This document shows positions 1 through 6,236 of a stretch of 8,062 nt of DNA, one piece after another; the first letter of the stretch is position 1, and each line of letters begins with the position of its first letter. The DNA comes from an uncultured Bacteroidales bacterium (GTDB lineage: Bacteria; Bacteroidota; Bacteroidia; Bacteroidales; UBA932). Made by a program: the position numbers and the translations under genes. Below the pieces are notes generated by a model that was not told the origin of the DNA, made no database searches, and saw nothing but the letters and a program-made list of their open reading frames with translations. The stretch lies in the NCBI GenBank assembly GCA_937906795.1, contig CALCUQ010000045.1, positions 1 to 8,062 of the forward strand, written 5' to 3'.

Positions 1-2
1 GC

Positions 3-74
3 CATAAGCCTATGTGGCTTCCTTCTGAAAACTCACTCGATTTTTATAACCGATTTTTTGTCATTTGTCAATAG
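3..74 (+). CDS. possible C-terminal tail of an unknown gene (very tentative)
   Basis: A stop-free plus-strand frame enters from the left edge and ends at TAG (72-74). It gives about 23 residues beginning HKPMWLPSEN and ending FFVICQ. The composition is protein-like, and it covers exactly the stretch (1-63) that no longer matches murE on the other strand. If real, it would be the tail of a gene converging on the broken murE. I do not recognise the family. A 23-codon open frame can arise by chance, so this is only a possibility. Confidence 0.2.
   Translation, partial: HKPMWLPSENSLDFYNRFFVICQ
57..70. repeat. perfect 7-bp tandem duplication (TTTGTCA x2)
   Basis: TTTGTCA occurs at 57-63 and again at 64-70. 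It lies where the murE frame meets its stop codon, since the minus-strand TGA is at 63-61. It marks the junction between murE-like sequence and unrelated sequence. Deleting one copy in silico does not restore a MurE-like frame: the minus strand would read AIDKKSVIKIE and then stop. A simple slippage mutation therefore does not explain the truncation. Confidence 0.6.
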
Positions 75-201
75 CTTTTGCTATATAGTTGTGCCCGTCA
101 GCTTCTGCTCCTCTTACTGCCACAAACATACATCCTGGAGTACATTTTCTGGAATCGTCTGTAAGAGATGTTATTTTGTTTAGTATTTCTTTAAATTCCA
201 T
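61..201 (-). pseudogene. murE: murE 5' fragment: UDP-MurNAc-tripeptide synthetase, frame stops after 46 codons
   Basis: MurE is the cytoplasmic ATP-dependent ligase that adds the third stem-peptide residue to UDP-MurNAc-L-Ala-D-Glu. The frame starts at ATG 201-199, overlapping the end of ftsI by 11 bp (ATGGAATTTAA). It encodes MEFKEILNKI, then a clear Mur-ligase N-terminal signature: SLTDDSRK, CTPGCMFVAVRG and DGHNYIAKAID. This matches the family pattern of DSR, PG.LFVA..G and DGH.YI..AI. The family usually continues with Gly-Ala and several hundred more residues. Here TGA (63-61) follows Lys46, and none of the three minus-strand frames over 1-60 looks like MurE. Position directly after ftsI is the normal murE place in Bacteroidota. 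Because MurE is usually essential and the break is only 60 bp from the window edge, an assembly or strain-mixture artefact is as likely as a true pseudogene. Confidence 0.65.
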
Positions 202-2329
202 CGTGTTGCAATATTAAAGTTACTGTGCTGTCTTTACTTATTTTTGTGCCCGCTTGCGGTATTTGTGCCTTTACTTTCCCGTATCCGCTGAATTTTACTT
301 TGTACCCTTGATTTTCCAGAAGATAAATTGCATCTCTTAATCCCATATTCACAACATTTACCAGTGAATCTTCTGACGGGTATATTGCTTTTGCTTTTAA
401 TCCTGTTGAATCTGCTTTAAATTCAGACCATCCAGAATCAATGCTCTCTTGCTGATGTCTGTATTCTATCCCCAAAGCGTTAAGTGCTATATTGCTTGAT
501 TTGTCGAGTCCTGTATTTACGGCAGGGGTTGTGTTGCTCTTTTTGTCTTTGCCATCAACTACCGGAGTCCAGTCTTTGCTGTTTGCATATATGTGGTCGG
601 CTATTTTTTTGAATACAGGGCCGGCTTTGCTACCGCCATAAAAGTTTCCAAACATTGGGGCTGAGTATAATACAACAATTGCTGTGTATTTTGGGTTCTC
701 GTATGGAAACATTCCTGCAAATGAGGCTTGGTACATTCTTTTTCCTCCTCTTTCGTATCCTCCACCCTTGAATGCCATTCTGGAGGTGCCTGTTTTGCCT
801 GCAATTTTATAATCTTTGTTGTTCAGTGCTTTAGCAGTTCCCTCTTCAACTACATACCTTAATGCCCGTCTTGCTTCAGCTGCTGTGTGTTTTGAGCAGA
901 TAGCACCGCTAATTTCTTGTGGCTCAAACTTCTTTATTATCTTACCATCCTGTTGGTAGTTTTCAATAAAGTAAGGTTTCATCATTCTGCCGTCATTGGC
1001 AATTGCATTGTAGAAAGTTAGTGTATGCAATGGTGTAAGCAATGTTGCGTATCCTATACCCATTGATGCCAATGTCGGGCCAGACCAGATAGCTTCGTCG
1101 GGAGAATGGATAACAGCTCTTCCCTCACCGGGGATATCAAGGTTGAACCTCTCTCCAACTTTCATACTTGTAAGTCTGTCTATAAACTCTTTCTCTTTCC
1201 CCTCATAATTGTGGACAGCCAATTTGGCAAAAGCTACATTGGAAGATTTTGCAAGTGCCTTTTTTACATCCATCATTCCATATCCACCTATTTTTGTGTC
1301 TGTGATTTTGGCTTTCTTGTAAAGGAATATTCCGTTGCCTCCATCAATTGGATCTTCCAAGTTTACATATCCATCTTCCAGCAGAGCAACCAGTGTTATA
1401 AGTTTAAAAACAGAACCTGGCTCTGTTGCATCACCAATAGCGTAGTTGTAAGATTCATCAAACTCACCATTGTCTCCTTTCTTCATATTGGTTATGGCCC
1501 TTATTGCACCGGTTTCAACCTCCATAACCAAAGCTGTGGCTCCCTGTACATTTGGCTCTTCTTCCAACTTTTCTCTTAGTGCCTTTTCTGCAGCTTCCTG
1601 TATGTCAATATCAATAGTGGTCTGAATGTTTATTCCGTCTTGGGGCTCTGTTGTTTCCTCGCTGTTTATTGGCCTGTATTGTCCTCCGGCAAGTTTCTGG
1701 ATAATCTGCATCCCGGGTTTGCCTTTAAGGTAAGAATCACAACTGGCCTCAATTCCAACGCCGGTCCCGTCTTCTTTCATGTAACCAATTGTTCTGTAAG
1801 CAAGTCTTCCGTATGGATTGGTTCTTTTGTATTTCTTTACAACAATTAGCCCGCCCCTGTATGAGCCAAATTTTATTAGTGGAAATTGTTTGATTTTCTC
1901 AAGCTCTGCATAGTCTACCCACTCTTTGTTAAGCAGCAGGTATCTGTTCTTTTTCTCTTTGGCTTCTCTTAGCTTTTTTTCGTAATCCTTAGCGGAAAGT
2001 TTTTGTTTTCCTGTATTTTTGGTGCTGAAAAATTCTGCAAGGGCTTTGGCAAGATCGTCTACATATTTGTTGAATGTATCTGGCTGAGGTGCCATACAAT
2101 CCATTCTAAGTTCGTAGTAAGGAACGGATGTTGCCAATGGTCTGCCGTCTGATGCAAGAATATCTCCCCTAAAGGCCTCTATCTCTTCTCTTACAAAAGA
2201 AATCTTTACGTCTTTTTCGTCTTCTGAGTGTATAATTTGCAAATAGGCTATCCTTCCAATTACCACAAAGGCAATTGCAATTACAATCTTGTAAATTATA
2301 GCCATTTTTTTAAATATACTCTCAATCAT
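191..2329 (-). CDS. ftsI: FtsI-type septal peptidoglycan transpeptidase (class B PBP) with C-terminal PASTA domain
   Basis: This is a class B penicillin-binding protein that crosslinks septal peptidoglycan in the periplasm as part of the divisome. The 712-residue protein has a short cytoplasmic N-terminus, one membrane anchor (about residues 10-30), a PBP dimerisation domain (about 50-220, with the RGDILASDGRPLA motif at 54-66) and a transpeptidase domain (about 240-580). All three active-site motifs are present: SVFK with catalytic Ser306 and Lys309, SSN at 362-364, and KTGT at 512-515. A linker of about 60 residues leads to one PASTA domain (about 652-710). This architecture is usual for FtsI of Bacteroidota, and the PASTA domain may bind peptidoglycan or regulate the enzyme. 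A Lys-rich helical stretch at 103-128 lies within the dimerisation region. The start ATG (2329-2327) overlaps the end of the FtsL-like gene by 8 bp (ATGATTGA), which suggests translational coupling. The gene overlaps murE downstream by 11 bp. Confidence 0.95.
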   Translation of the reverse strand: MIESIFKKMAIIYKIVIAIAFVVIGRIAYLQIIHSEDEKDVKISFVREEIEAFRGDILASDGRPLATSVPYYELRMDCMAPQPDTFNKYVDDLAKALAEFFSTKNTGKQKLSAKDYEKKLREAKEKKNRYLLLNKEWVDYAELEKIKQFPLIKFGSYRGGLIVVKKYKRTNPYGRLAYRTIGYMKEDGTGVGIEASCDSYLKGKPGMQIIQKLAGGQYRPINSEETTEPQDGINIQTTIDIDIQEAAEKALREKLEEEPNVQGATALVMEVETGAIRAITNMKKGDNGEFDESYNYAIGDATEPGSVFKLITLVALLEDGYVNLEDPIDGGNGIFLYKKAKITDTKIGGYGMMDVKKALAKSSNVAFAKLAVHNYEGKEKEFIDRLTSMKVGERFNLDIPGEGRAVIHSPDEAIWSGPTLASMGIGYATLLTPLHTLTFYNAIANDGRMMKPYFIENYQQDGKIIKKFEPQEISGAICSKHTAAEARRALRYVVEEGTAKALNNKDYKIAGKTGTSRMAFKGGGYERGGKRMYQASFAGMFPYENPKYTAIVVLYSAPMFGNFYGGSKAGPVFKKIADHIYANSKDWTPVVDGKDKKSNTTPAVNTGLDKSSNIALNALGIEYRHQQESIDSGWSEFKADSTGLKAKAIYPSEDSLVNVVNMGLRDAIYLLENQGYKVKFSGYGKVKAQIPQAGTKISKDSTVTLILQHDGI

Positions 2330-2678
2330 TTTTCAGATAGTTGTTTTCCAGTTTTACTACTCTTGCGGGTTTTGTTGGGTTTTGTAGTGTTGACCCAAGT
2401 TCTTTAAGTTTTACAGCTACTTCTCCTCTTTTGCTTTCAAACTGCAGTTTTGCGGTTTTGCTGGTGTAGTCTGCTTTGTAATTTTTTAGTATTGTCTGAT
2501 TCCGCCTTTTTTCTACCTGTGTGTTCTGTACCCAGATATTTACGGTAATGTATGCTATTATCAAAAAGAAAATATAAGATGCGAACAAGGCTTTTTTAAT
2601 GGTCCAGTCCTGAAGCAGGATTTTCCCATTGAAAAGGTCTTTTACTTTGAATTTTTTATGTGTGTTTTCTTGTTCCAT
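2322..2678 (-). CDS. ftsL: FtsL-like divisome membrane protein (Bacteroidota type)
   Basis: This is a small bitopic membrane protein of 118 residues. It has a charged cytoplasmic segment of about 28 residues (MEQENTHKKF...), one transmembrane helix at about 29-50, and a charged, probably coiled-coil periplasmic part at about 52-98, with a short tail ending NNYLKND. FtsL proteins are poorly conserved in sequence. The assignment rests on size, topology and position between rsmH and ftsI, where ftsL sits in many bacteria and where Bacteroidota carry a distinctive FtsL-like family. It would act with FtsB- and FtsQ-type partners to recruit and activate FtsI/FtsW; this is family knowledge, not visible in the sequence. 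It starts 18 bp after the rsmH stop, and its stop lies inside the ftsI start region. Confidence 0.8.
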   Translation of the reverse strand: MEQENTHKKFKVKDLFNGKILLQDWTIKKALFASYIFFLIIAYITVNIWVQNTQVEKRRNQTILKNYKADYTSKTAKLQFESKRGEVAVKLKELGSTLQNPTKPARVVKLENNYLKND

Positions 2679-2696
2679 CTTTTTATTCCAATTGTT

Positions 2697-3599
2697 TTAG
2701 GTCTCTTTCAGTTGTGCAAATCTGAGCTTTGCGCTTCTGCTTCGGGAGTTTGTGGCAATTTCGTTGTCGGGAGGAAGAATAGGCTTTTTGTTTACCAATT
2801 CAAATGGGGTGAGGTTTTTGCCATAAAAGTCTTTCTGTGTTTCTCCCTCTGTATTGCCAGTTTTTAAAAAGTTCTTTACCATTCTGTCTTCCAGAGAGTG
2901 GTATGTTATCACCGACAATCTTCCTCCTGATTTTAGTGAGCTTATTGTTCCCTGTAGAAAATCCTCCAGTGAGCGCATCTCCATATTTACTTCAATTCTG
3001 AGTGCCTGATAAAGTTTTGCCAGAAATTTGTTATACAGTTTTTCAACTGCTTTGCTCAAATCTCCGGTTGTAACAATCTTCCCATTTTCTCTTGCTTTGC
3101 AAATAAGCTCTGCGGCTTTCCAGCTCTTGTCAAGCTCTCCGTATGTCTTGAAAATCCTTGTAAGGTCCTCCTGGCTGTAAGTGTTTACCACATCTGCTGC
3201 ATTGAATTGTGCCAATTGGTTCATTCTCATATCCAATGGAGCGTTGAACCTGAAAGAGAACCCCCTTTCTGAGGTATCAAACTGATGGGAGGAAACTCCT
3301 AAATCTGCAAGAATTCCATCTACTTTTCCCAAATAGCCCAACTGATGAACAAAATTCTGTACAAATCTGAAATTGTTGTGAATCAGAACAAGTCTCTCAT
3401 CTTGCGGGGCATTTGCTATTGCATCACTGTCTCTGTCAAATGCAATAAGCTTTCCATTTGGCCCTAATCTGTTCAGAATTTCCCTACTGTGGCCACCACC
3501 TCCAAAAGTGGCATCAATATATATGCCATTTGGATTCTCGTTTATATTAAGTGCTGATACACTTTCGTTTAAAAGTACAGGAATATGATAGACAGACAT
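2697..3599 (-). CDS. rsmH: 16S rRNA (cytosine-1402-N4) methyltransferase RsmH (MraW)
   Basis: RsmH transfers a methyl group from S-adenosylmethionine to N4 of C1402 in the 16S rRNA decoding centre. The 300-residue protein starts with the family's typical N-terminus (MSVYHIPVLLNESV). The SAM-binding glycine-rich loop is DATFGGGGHSREIL at 29-42, with the acidic residue after strand 2 at Asp55 (LIAFDRD). Other family blocks are ILADLGVSSHQFD (96-108), ERGFSF (111-116), PLDMRM (121-126), the ALRIEVN region (199-205), ITYHSLEDRMVK (231-242) and a C-terminal NSRSRSAKLR. An in-frame start 44 codons upstream exists at 3731, but it would run through mraZ. The ATG at 3599-3597 fits the family N-terminus and leaves 25 bp after mraZ. 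No clear Shine-Dalgarno sequence is seen, as is common in Bacteroidota. Confidence 0.97.
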   Translation of the reverse strand: MSVYHIPVLLNESVSALNINENPNGIYIDATFGGGGHSREILNRLGPNGKLIAFDRDSDAIANAPQDERLVLIHNNFRFVQNFVHQLGYLGKVDGILADLGVSSHQFDTSERGFSFRFNAPLDMRMNQLAQFNAADVVNTYSQEDLTRIFKTYGELDKSWKAAELICKARENGKIVTTGDLSKAVEKLYNKFLAKLYQALRIEVNMEMRSLEDFLQGTISSLKSGGRLSVITYHSLEDRMVKNFLKTGNTEGETQKDFYGKNLTPFELVNKKPILPPDNEIATNSRSRSAKLRFAQLKET

Positions 3600-3624
3600 A
3601 GTGCAGGTTTTTTTAGGTTTGTAA

Positions 3625-4071
3625 TTATCCCATAATTTTTTGAGCCAGTTGTGCGAATGAAACAGGATCCATTCTTTTTTGCTCATAAGACTCTTTTGAC
3701 CAGATTTCAATCTTGTGATCATTACCGGCAAAAATCATCTCTTTTTCTGCTCCAATGCTATCCAGGATTTTTCTTGGAATTGTAATTCTTCCCAATTTTC
3801 CGTCAGGCTCAACAAATGCTCTGTCACGCATATATTCTCTCCAGAATTCAGCATGCTCTTTGTTGAAAAAGTTAAGCTTGGCTTTTACTGCATTTGACTC
3901 CTCTTCCCACTCTTTGTAGGTGTACATTTCAAGGCAGTTCTCATATAAATCCTTCTTTACTACAAAAGAGAGCTTTTCATCTGCATCAAATACAGATTTA
4001 AACGCAGAGGGAAATATCATTCTCCCTTTGTCGTCTATCTTAACACTGTATTCACCTATGAATTTAGCCAT
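3625..4071 (-). CDS. mraZ: MraZ transcriptional regulator of the dcw operon
   Basis: MraZ is a DNA-binding protein of the AbrB/SpoVT fold that forms ring-shaped oligomers and, in E. coli, represses its own dcw operon. The 148-residue product has the two tandem half-domains expected. The first covers about 4-50, with the D-x-x-G-R-x-x-x-P motif at Asp14 to Pro21 (DDKGRMIFP). The second covers about 80-125, with DGKLGRITIP at 90-99. The length is normal for the family and both signature motifs are intact, so DNA binding is expected. It is the first gene of the minus-strand operon. Directly upstream is a 10-bp-spaced repeat array that is a good candidate for its own operator (4123-4159). Confidence 0.97.
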   Translation of the reverse strand: MAKFIGEYSVKIDDKGRMIFPSAFKSVFDADEKLSFVVKKDLYENCLEMYTYKEWEEESNAVKAKLNFFNKEHAEFWREYMRDRAFVEPDGKLGRITIPRKILDSIGAEKEMIFAGNDHKIEIWSKESYEQKRMDPVSFAQLAQKIMG

Positions 4072-4106
4072 TATATTATTTCTTTTTTATAGTAGTATGG
4101 TAGATG

Positions 4107-4114
4107 CAAAATTA
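4107..4114 (-). promoter_or_regulatory. putative -7 element of the mraZ/dcw promoter
   Basis: On the minus strand this reads TAATTTTG, a full match to the Bacteroidota -7 consensus TAnnTTTG. It lies about 35 bp upstream of the mraZ start codon. No good -33 TTTG is found at the usual spacing; a TTTG at 4128-4131 is too close. The repeat array occupies that region, as would suit a repressible promoter. The leader before mraZ is A-rich (AAAAAAGAAA) rather than carrying a classical ribosome binding site. Confidence 0.5.
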
Positions 4115-4122
4115 TAGAAAGT

Positions 4123-4159
4123 TTTTACAAAATTTTACATTTTTTTACAATTTTTTCCA
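4123..4159. promoter_or_regulatory. putative MraZ operator: four direct repeats with exact 10-bp period
   Basis: On the plus strand, TTTTACA occurs at 4123-4129, 4133-4139 and 4143-4149, followed by TTTTCCA at 4153-4159. On the minus strand, reading toward mraZ, this is TGGAAAA then three TGTAAAA, each starting exactly 10 bp after the last. MraZ of E. coli binds direct repeats of TGGGN separated by 5 bp, which is the same 10-bp period and the same TG-initial orientation toward mraZ. The array lies 52-88 bp upstream of mraZ, just behind its likely -7 element. The operator role is inferred from period, position and the neighbouring mraZ gene. Confidence 0.65.
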
Positions 4160-4189
4160 CTTAGTTATCAACAACTGAAAAAACAACAT

Positions 4190-4197
4190 TATCTTTG
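4190..4197 (+). promoter_or_regulatory. putative -7 element for the M23 lipoprotein gene
   Basis: TATCTTTG matches the Bacteroidota -7 consensus TAnnTTTG and lies 19 bp before the start codon at 4217, leaving room for a short leader. A convincing -33 TTTG is not seen at the expected distance (about 4167-4170). An A/G-rich stretch (AAAAGGGAAAA, 4204-4214) precedes the ATG and may help ribosome binding. Confidence 0.5.
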
Positions 4198-4216
4198 AAT
4201 TATAAAAGGGAAAATT

Positions 4217-5479
4217 ATGAGAAATTTTTTATTGGTTTTTGCACTTTTTTTTGCTGTAAGTTGTTCAAATTCAGTACAGGTGGAACAAGAAGATACAAGT
4301 GTTAAGGTTCAGGTGAACAAAACCGAATATGGAATAGATACAAGTAACTACATTGTTGAAAACTATACAGTGAAAAAAGGAGACTTTTTTGGTTCTGTTT
4401 TGTACAGGTTTGGAATAGGGGCAAGACAGGCTTACAATATCACAATTGCCAGCCGTGATATTTTTGATGTAAGGAAAATAAAAATAGGAAACAAATATGT
4501 GATATTAAAGGAAAAAGATTCTCTGAAAACTCCAGCTTATATAGTTTATGATGAAGATAACCTTACAAGTATCATTATTTCACTTAAAGACTCGCTGTAT
4601 GCCAGAAGATATACAAAAGTTTTGCAAAAAAATCTTAAGATGGGTACAGCAACCATAAGCACATCTTTGTGGAACGATGTGCAAAAGGCAGGTATTCCAG
4701 TAATAATGGCACTAAAACTTTCTGATGTATATGATTGTACAATTGATTTCTTTGGCTTGCAGAGTGGTGATTCCTTTGTTGTTACATATGATGAATTGAC
4801 TTATAATGGAGAGTATATGGGAGTAGGGGATATTCATATGGCAGAGTTTACCCATGCAGGAAAGGTGTACAAGGCGTACAGATTTGCCCAAGGGGATAAA
4901 AAGGCCCAGTTCTGGAATCACAATGGGGAGAGTATGAAAAAGGCATTCTTAAAGGCACCGCTTAACTTTACAAGGATAAGTTCCAGATTTACATATGCCC
5001 GTAAGCATCCGGTCCTTAAAATTGTAAGACCTCATACCGGAGTGGATTATGCAGCTCCAGCGGGAACTCCTGTTGTAGCATTGGGCGAAGGAGTGGTAAT
5101 TCATAAAGGTTGGGCCGGCGGCGGTGGAAACACAATAAAAATCAAGCACCCGGGCAATTATGTAACTTCATATATGCACCTTAGAGGTTATGCAAAAGGG
5201 ATAAAGAAGGGGAGTAGAGTTGCACAGGGAGAGCTTATAGGTTATGTTGGCAGTACAGGTCTCTCTACCGGTCCGCATCTTGACTTTAGGGTTTACAAAA
5301 ACGGAAAACCTATAGATCCGCTAAAAATGGAAAGCCCAAGTGTTGAGCCTATTGCAAAGGAGTATATGGCAGAGTTTGAGGCAAAAAAAGAGCACTACTA
5401 CAGACAAATGGATAGTTTGAAAGCAGCAGTGCACATTAAAGACTATTACCAGAGAATTGGTGCTGAGTTTGTAAATTAA
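4217..5479 (+). CDS. M23-family murein endopeptidase, lipoprotein with LysM-like N-terminal region
   Basis: This is a 420-residue zinc endopeptidase predicted to cleave peptidoglycan crosslinks in the periplasm. Its N-terminus is a lipoprotein signal (MRNFLLVFALFFAVSC) with probable lipidated Cys16. Residues about 49-98 (YTVKKGDFFG to IGNKYVIL) resemble a LysM or LysM-like peptidoglycan-binding module. A middle region (about 105-245) of MepM-like layout follows. The M23 peptidase domain spans about 255-370. Zinc ligands His273 and Asp277 (PHTGVD) and His354 (GPHLDF) are present, as is the conserved His321 (YMHLR), so the enzyme looks active rather than an EnvC-type degenerate activator. A helical, charged tail covers about 375-420. 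The gene is divergent from the dcw operon, with a 145-bp shared upstream region, and its stop overlaps the stop of the cyclophilin gene by 4 bp. The general family is certain; the exact bond cut is not. Confidence 0.93.
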   Translation: MRNFLLVFALFFAVSCSNSVQVEQEDTSVKVQVNKTEYGIDTSNYIVENYTVKKGDFFGSVLYRFGIGARQAYNITIASRDIFDVRKIKIGNKYVILKEKDSLKTPAYIVYDEDNLTSIIISLKDSLYARRYTKVLQKNLKMGTATISTSLWNDVQKAGIPVIMALKLSDVYDCTIDFFGLQSGDSFVVTYDELTYNGEYMGVGDIHMAEFTHAGKVYKAYRFAQGDKKAQFWNHNGESMKKAFLKAPLNFTRISSRFTYARKHPVLKIVRPHTGVDYAAPAGTPVVALGEGVVIHKGWAGGGGNTIKIKHPGNYVTSYMHLRGYAKGIKKGSRVAQGELIGYVGSTGLSTGPHLDFRVYKNGKPIDPLKMESPSVEPIAKEYMAEFEAKKEHYYRQMDSLKAAVHIKDYYQRIGAEFVN

Positions 5480-6219
5480 CAAACAACCATTTCTATAATT
5501 CTGATATCATTAACCGGTCTGTCTGCAGCACCGGTTTTTGTATTCTGTATCTTCTCAACAATATCCAATCCCTCTGTAACCTCGCCAAAAACAGTGTATT
5601 GTCCATCTAAATGAGGAGTTCCCCCAATGGTAGAGTATGCCTCTTTCTGCTGTGGGGTAAACTTGAATCCACCCATCTGTTTTACTGTAGCTTTGGTAGT
5701 TGCTATAAGTTCGTCCTGTAGTAGCATCAAGCCCTCTCTGTCTCTGTTGCGTCTCAGCTCCATTATTTTTTCCTTGTTTTGAGCTACCAGTCCGTTAAAC
5801 ACCTCCTGCTCTTTGTATGCGTTCATCTGTTTTTCCATCTGACCAAGTTTTCCTCCAGGGTATACCTCTCCCCATACAATGTAGAATTGGCTTCCCGACG
5901 ATTTTCTTTCCGGATTAACCTCATCCCCTTGTCTTGCAGCGGCAAGAGTCCCTCTTTTATGAAAAAGTTCAGGGTATACAATTTCTGCATCAACATTGTA
6001 TCCAGGGCCACCCGTTCCAAGTGATTTTCCTGCAGGTGCATTCTTTGAGTCTGGATCTCCGGCCTGTATCATAAAACCTTTTATAACTCTGTGAAATAAA
6101 GTGTTATTATAAAACCCTTCAGAAGCAAGCTTTAAAAAATTGGCTTTATGAAGAGGTGTCTGATCATATAGTTCAACGGTTATGTCACCTAAAGTTGTTT
6201 TTATTACTACTTTGCTCAT
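5476..6219 (-). CDS. cyclophilin-type peptidyl-prolyl cis-trans isomerase with internal helical insertion
   Basis: This enzyme catalyses cis-trans isomerisation of Xaa-Pro bonds during protein folding. The protein has 247 residues and no signal peptide, so it is probably cytoplasmic. The cyclophilin core is clear: TTLGDITVELYD (8-19), FHRVIKGFMIQAGD (42-55) with Arg44 and Gln52 matching catalytic Arg55 and Gln63 of human cyclophilin A, and SGSQFYI (108-114). The closing block is PHLDGQYTVFGEV (202-214), with His at the place of Trp121, as in many bacterial enzymes. Between FYI and HLDG there is an insertion of roughly 75 residues (about 120-197). It is rich in Lys, Glu, Gln and Arg and probably helical, and is absent from minimal cyclophilins of about 165 residues. 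The start (6219-6217) gives the family's usual N-terminus. The gene is divergent from efp and convergent with the M23 gene. Confidence 0.93.
   Translation of the reverse strand: MSKVVIKTTLGDITVELYDQTPLHKANFLKLASEGFYNNTLFHRVIKGFMIQAGDPDSKNAPAGKSLGTGGPGYNVDAEIVYPELFHKRGTLAAARQGDEVNPERKSSGSQFYIVWGEVYPGGKLGQMEKQMNAYKEQEVFNGLVAQNKEKIMELRRNRDREGLMLLQDELIATTKATVKQMGGFKFTPQQKEAYSTIGGTPHLDGQYTVFGEVTEGLDIVEKIQNTKTGAADRPVNDIRIIEMVVC
5512..5539 (+). terminator. possible intrinsic terminator for the M23 gene, inside the convergent cyclophilin gene
   Basis: AACCGGT (5512-5518) and ACCGGTT (5530-5536) form a 7-bp perfect stem around an 11-base loop. On the plus strand it ends in a run of five T (5535-5539). 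It starts 33 bp after the M23 stop codon. The T run is short and the element lies in coding sequence of the opposite strand, so it could be coincidental. Confidence 0.4.
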
Positions 6220-6236
6220 AATGTTATAGTGTTACA

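Noticed and set aside
6..20. Small hairpin AAGCC-TATGT-GGCTT at the left edge
   Set aside because: It has only a 5-bp stem with no T run next to it. It is too weak to call a terminator or an element end.
61..63. TGA in murE as a recoded sense codon
   Set aside because: The FtsL-like gene ends normally at TGA (2324-2322), and sequence beyond the murE TGA does not resume MurE similarity. Recoding does not explain the break.
1106..1579. Plus-strand open frame of 157 codons inside ftsI
   Set aside because: It lies wholly antisense to the well-supported transpeptidase domain, has a Cys/Phe/Ile-rich shadow composition and shows no motif.
3600..3731. Upstream extension of rsmH by 44 codons
   Set aside because: It runs into mraZ in another frame. 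The family N-terminus starts at the ATG at 3599.
4165..4173. TTATCAACA resembling a DnaA box, near TTTTCCAC
   Set aside because: It is a single site with one mismatch to the usual consensus in an A+T-rich region. No dnaA, dnaN or cluster of boxes is present to suggest an origin.
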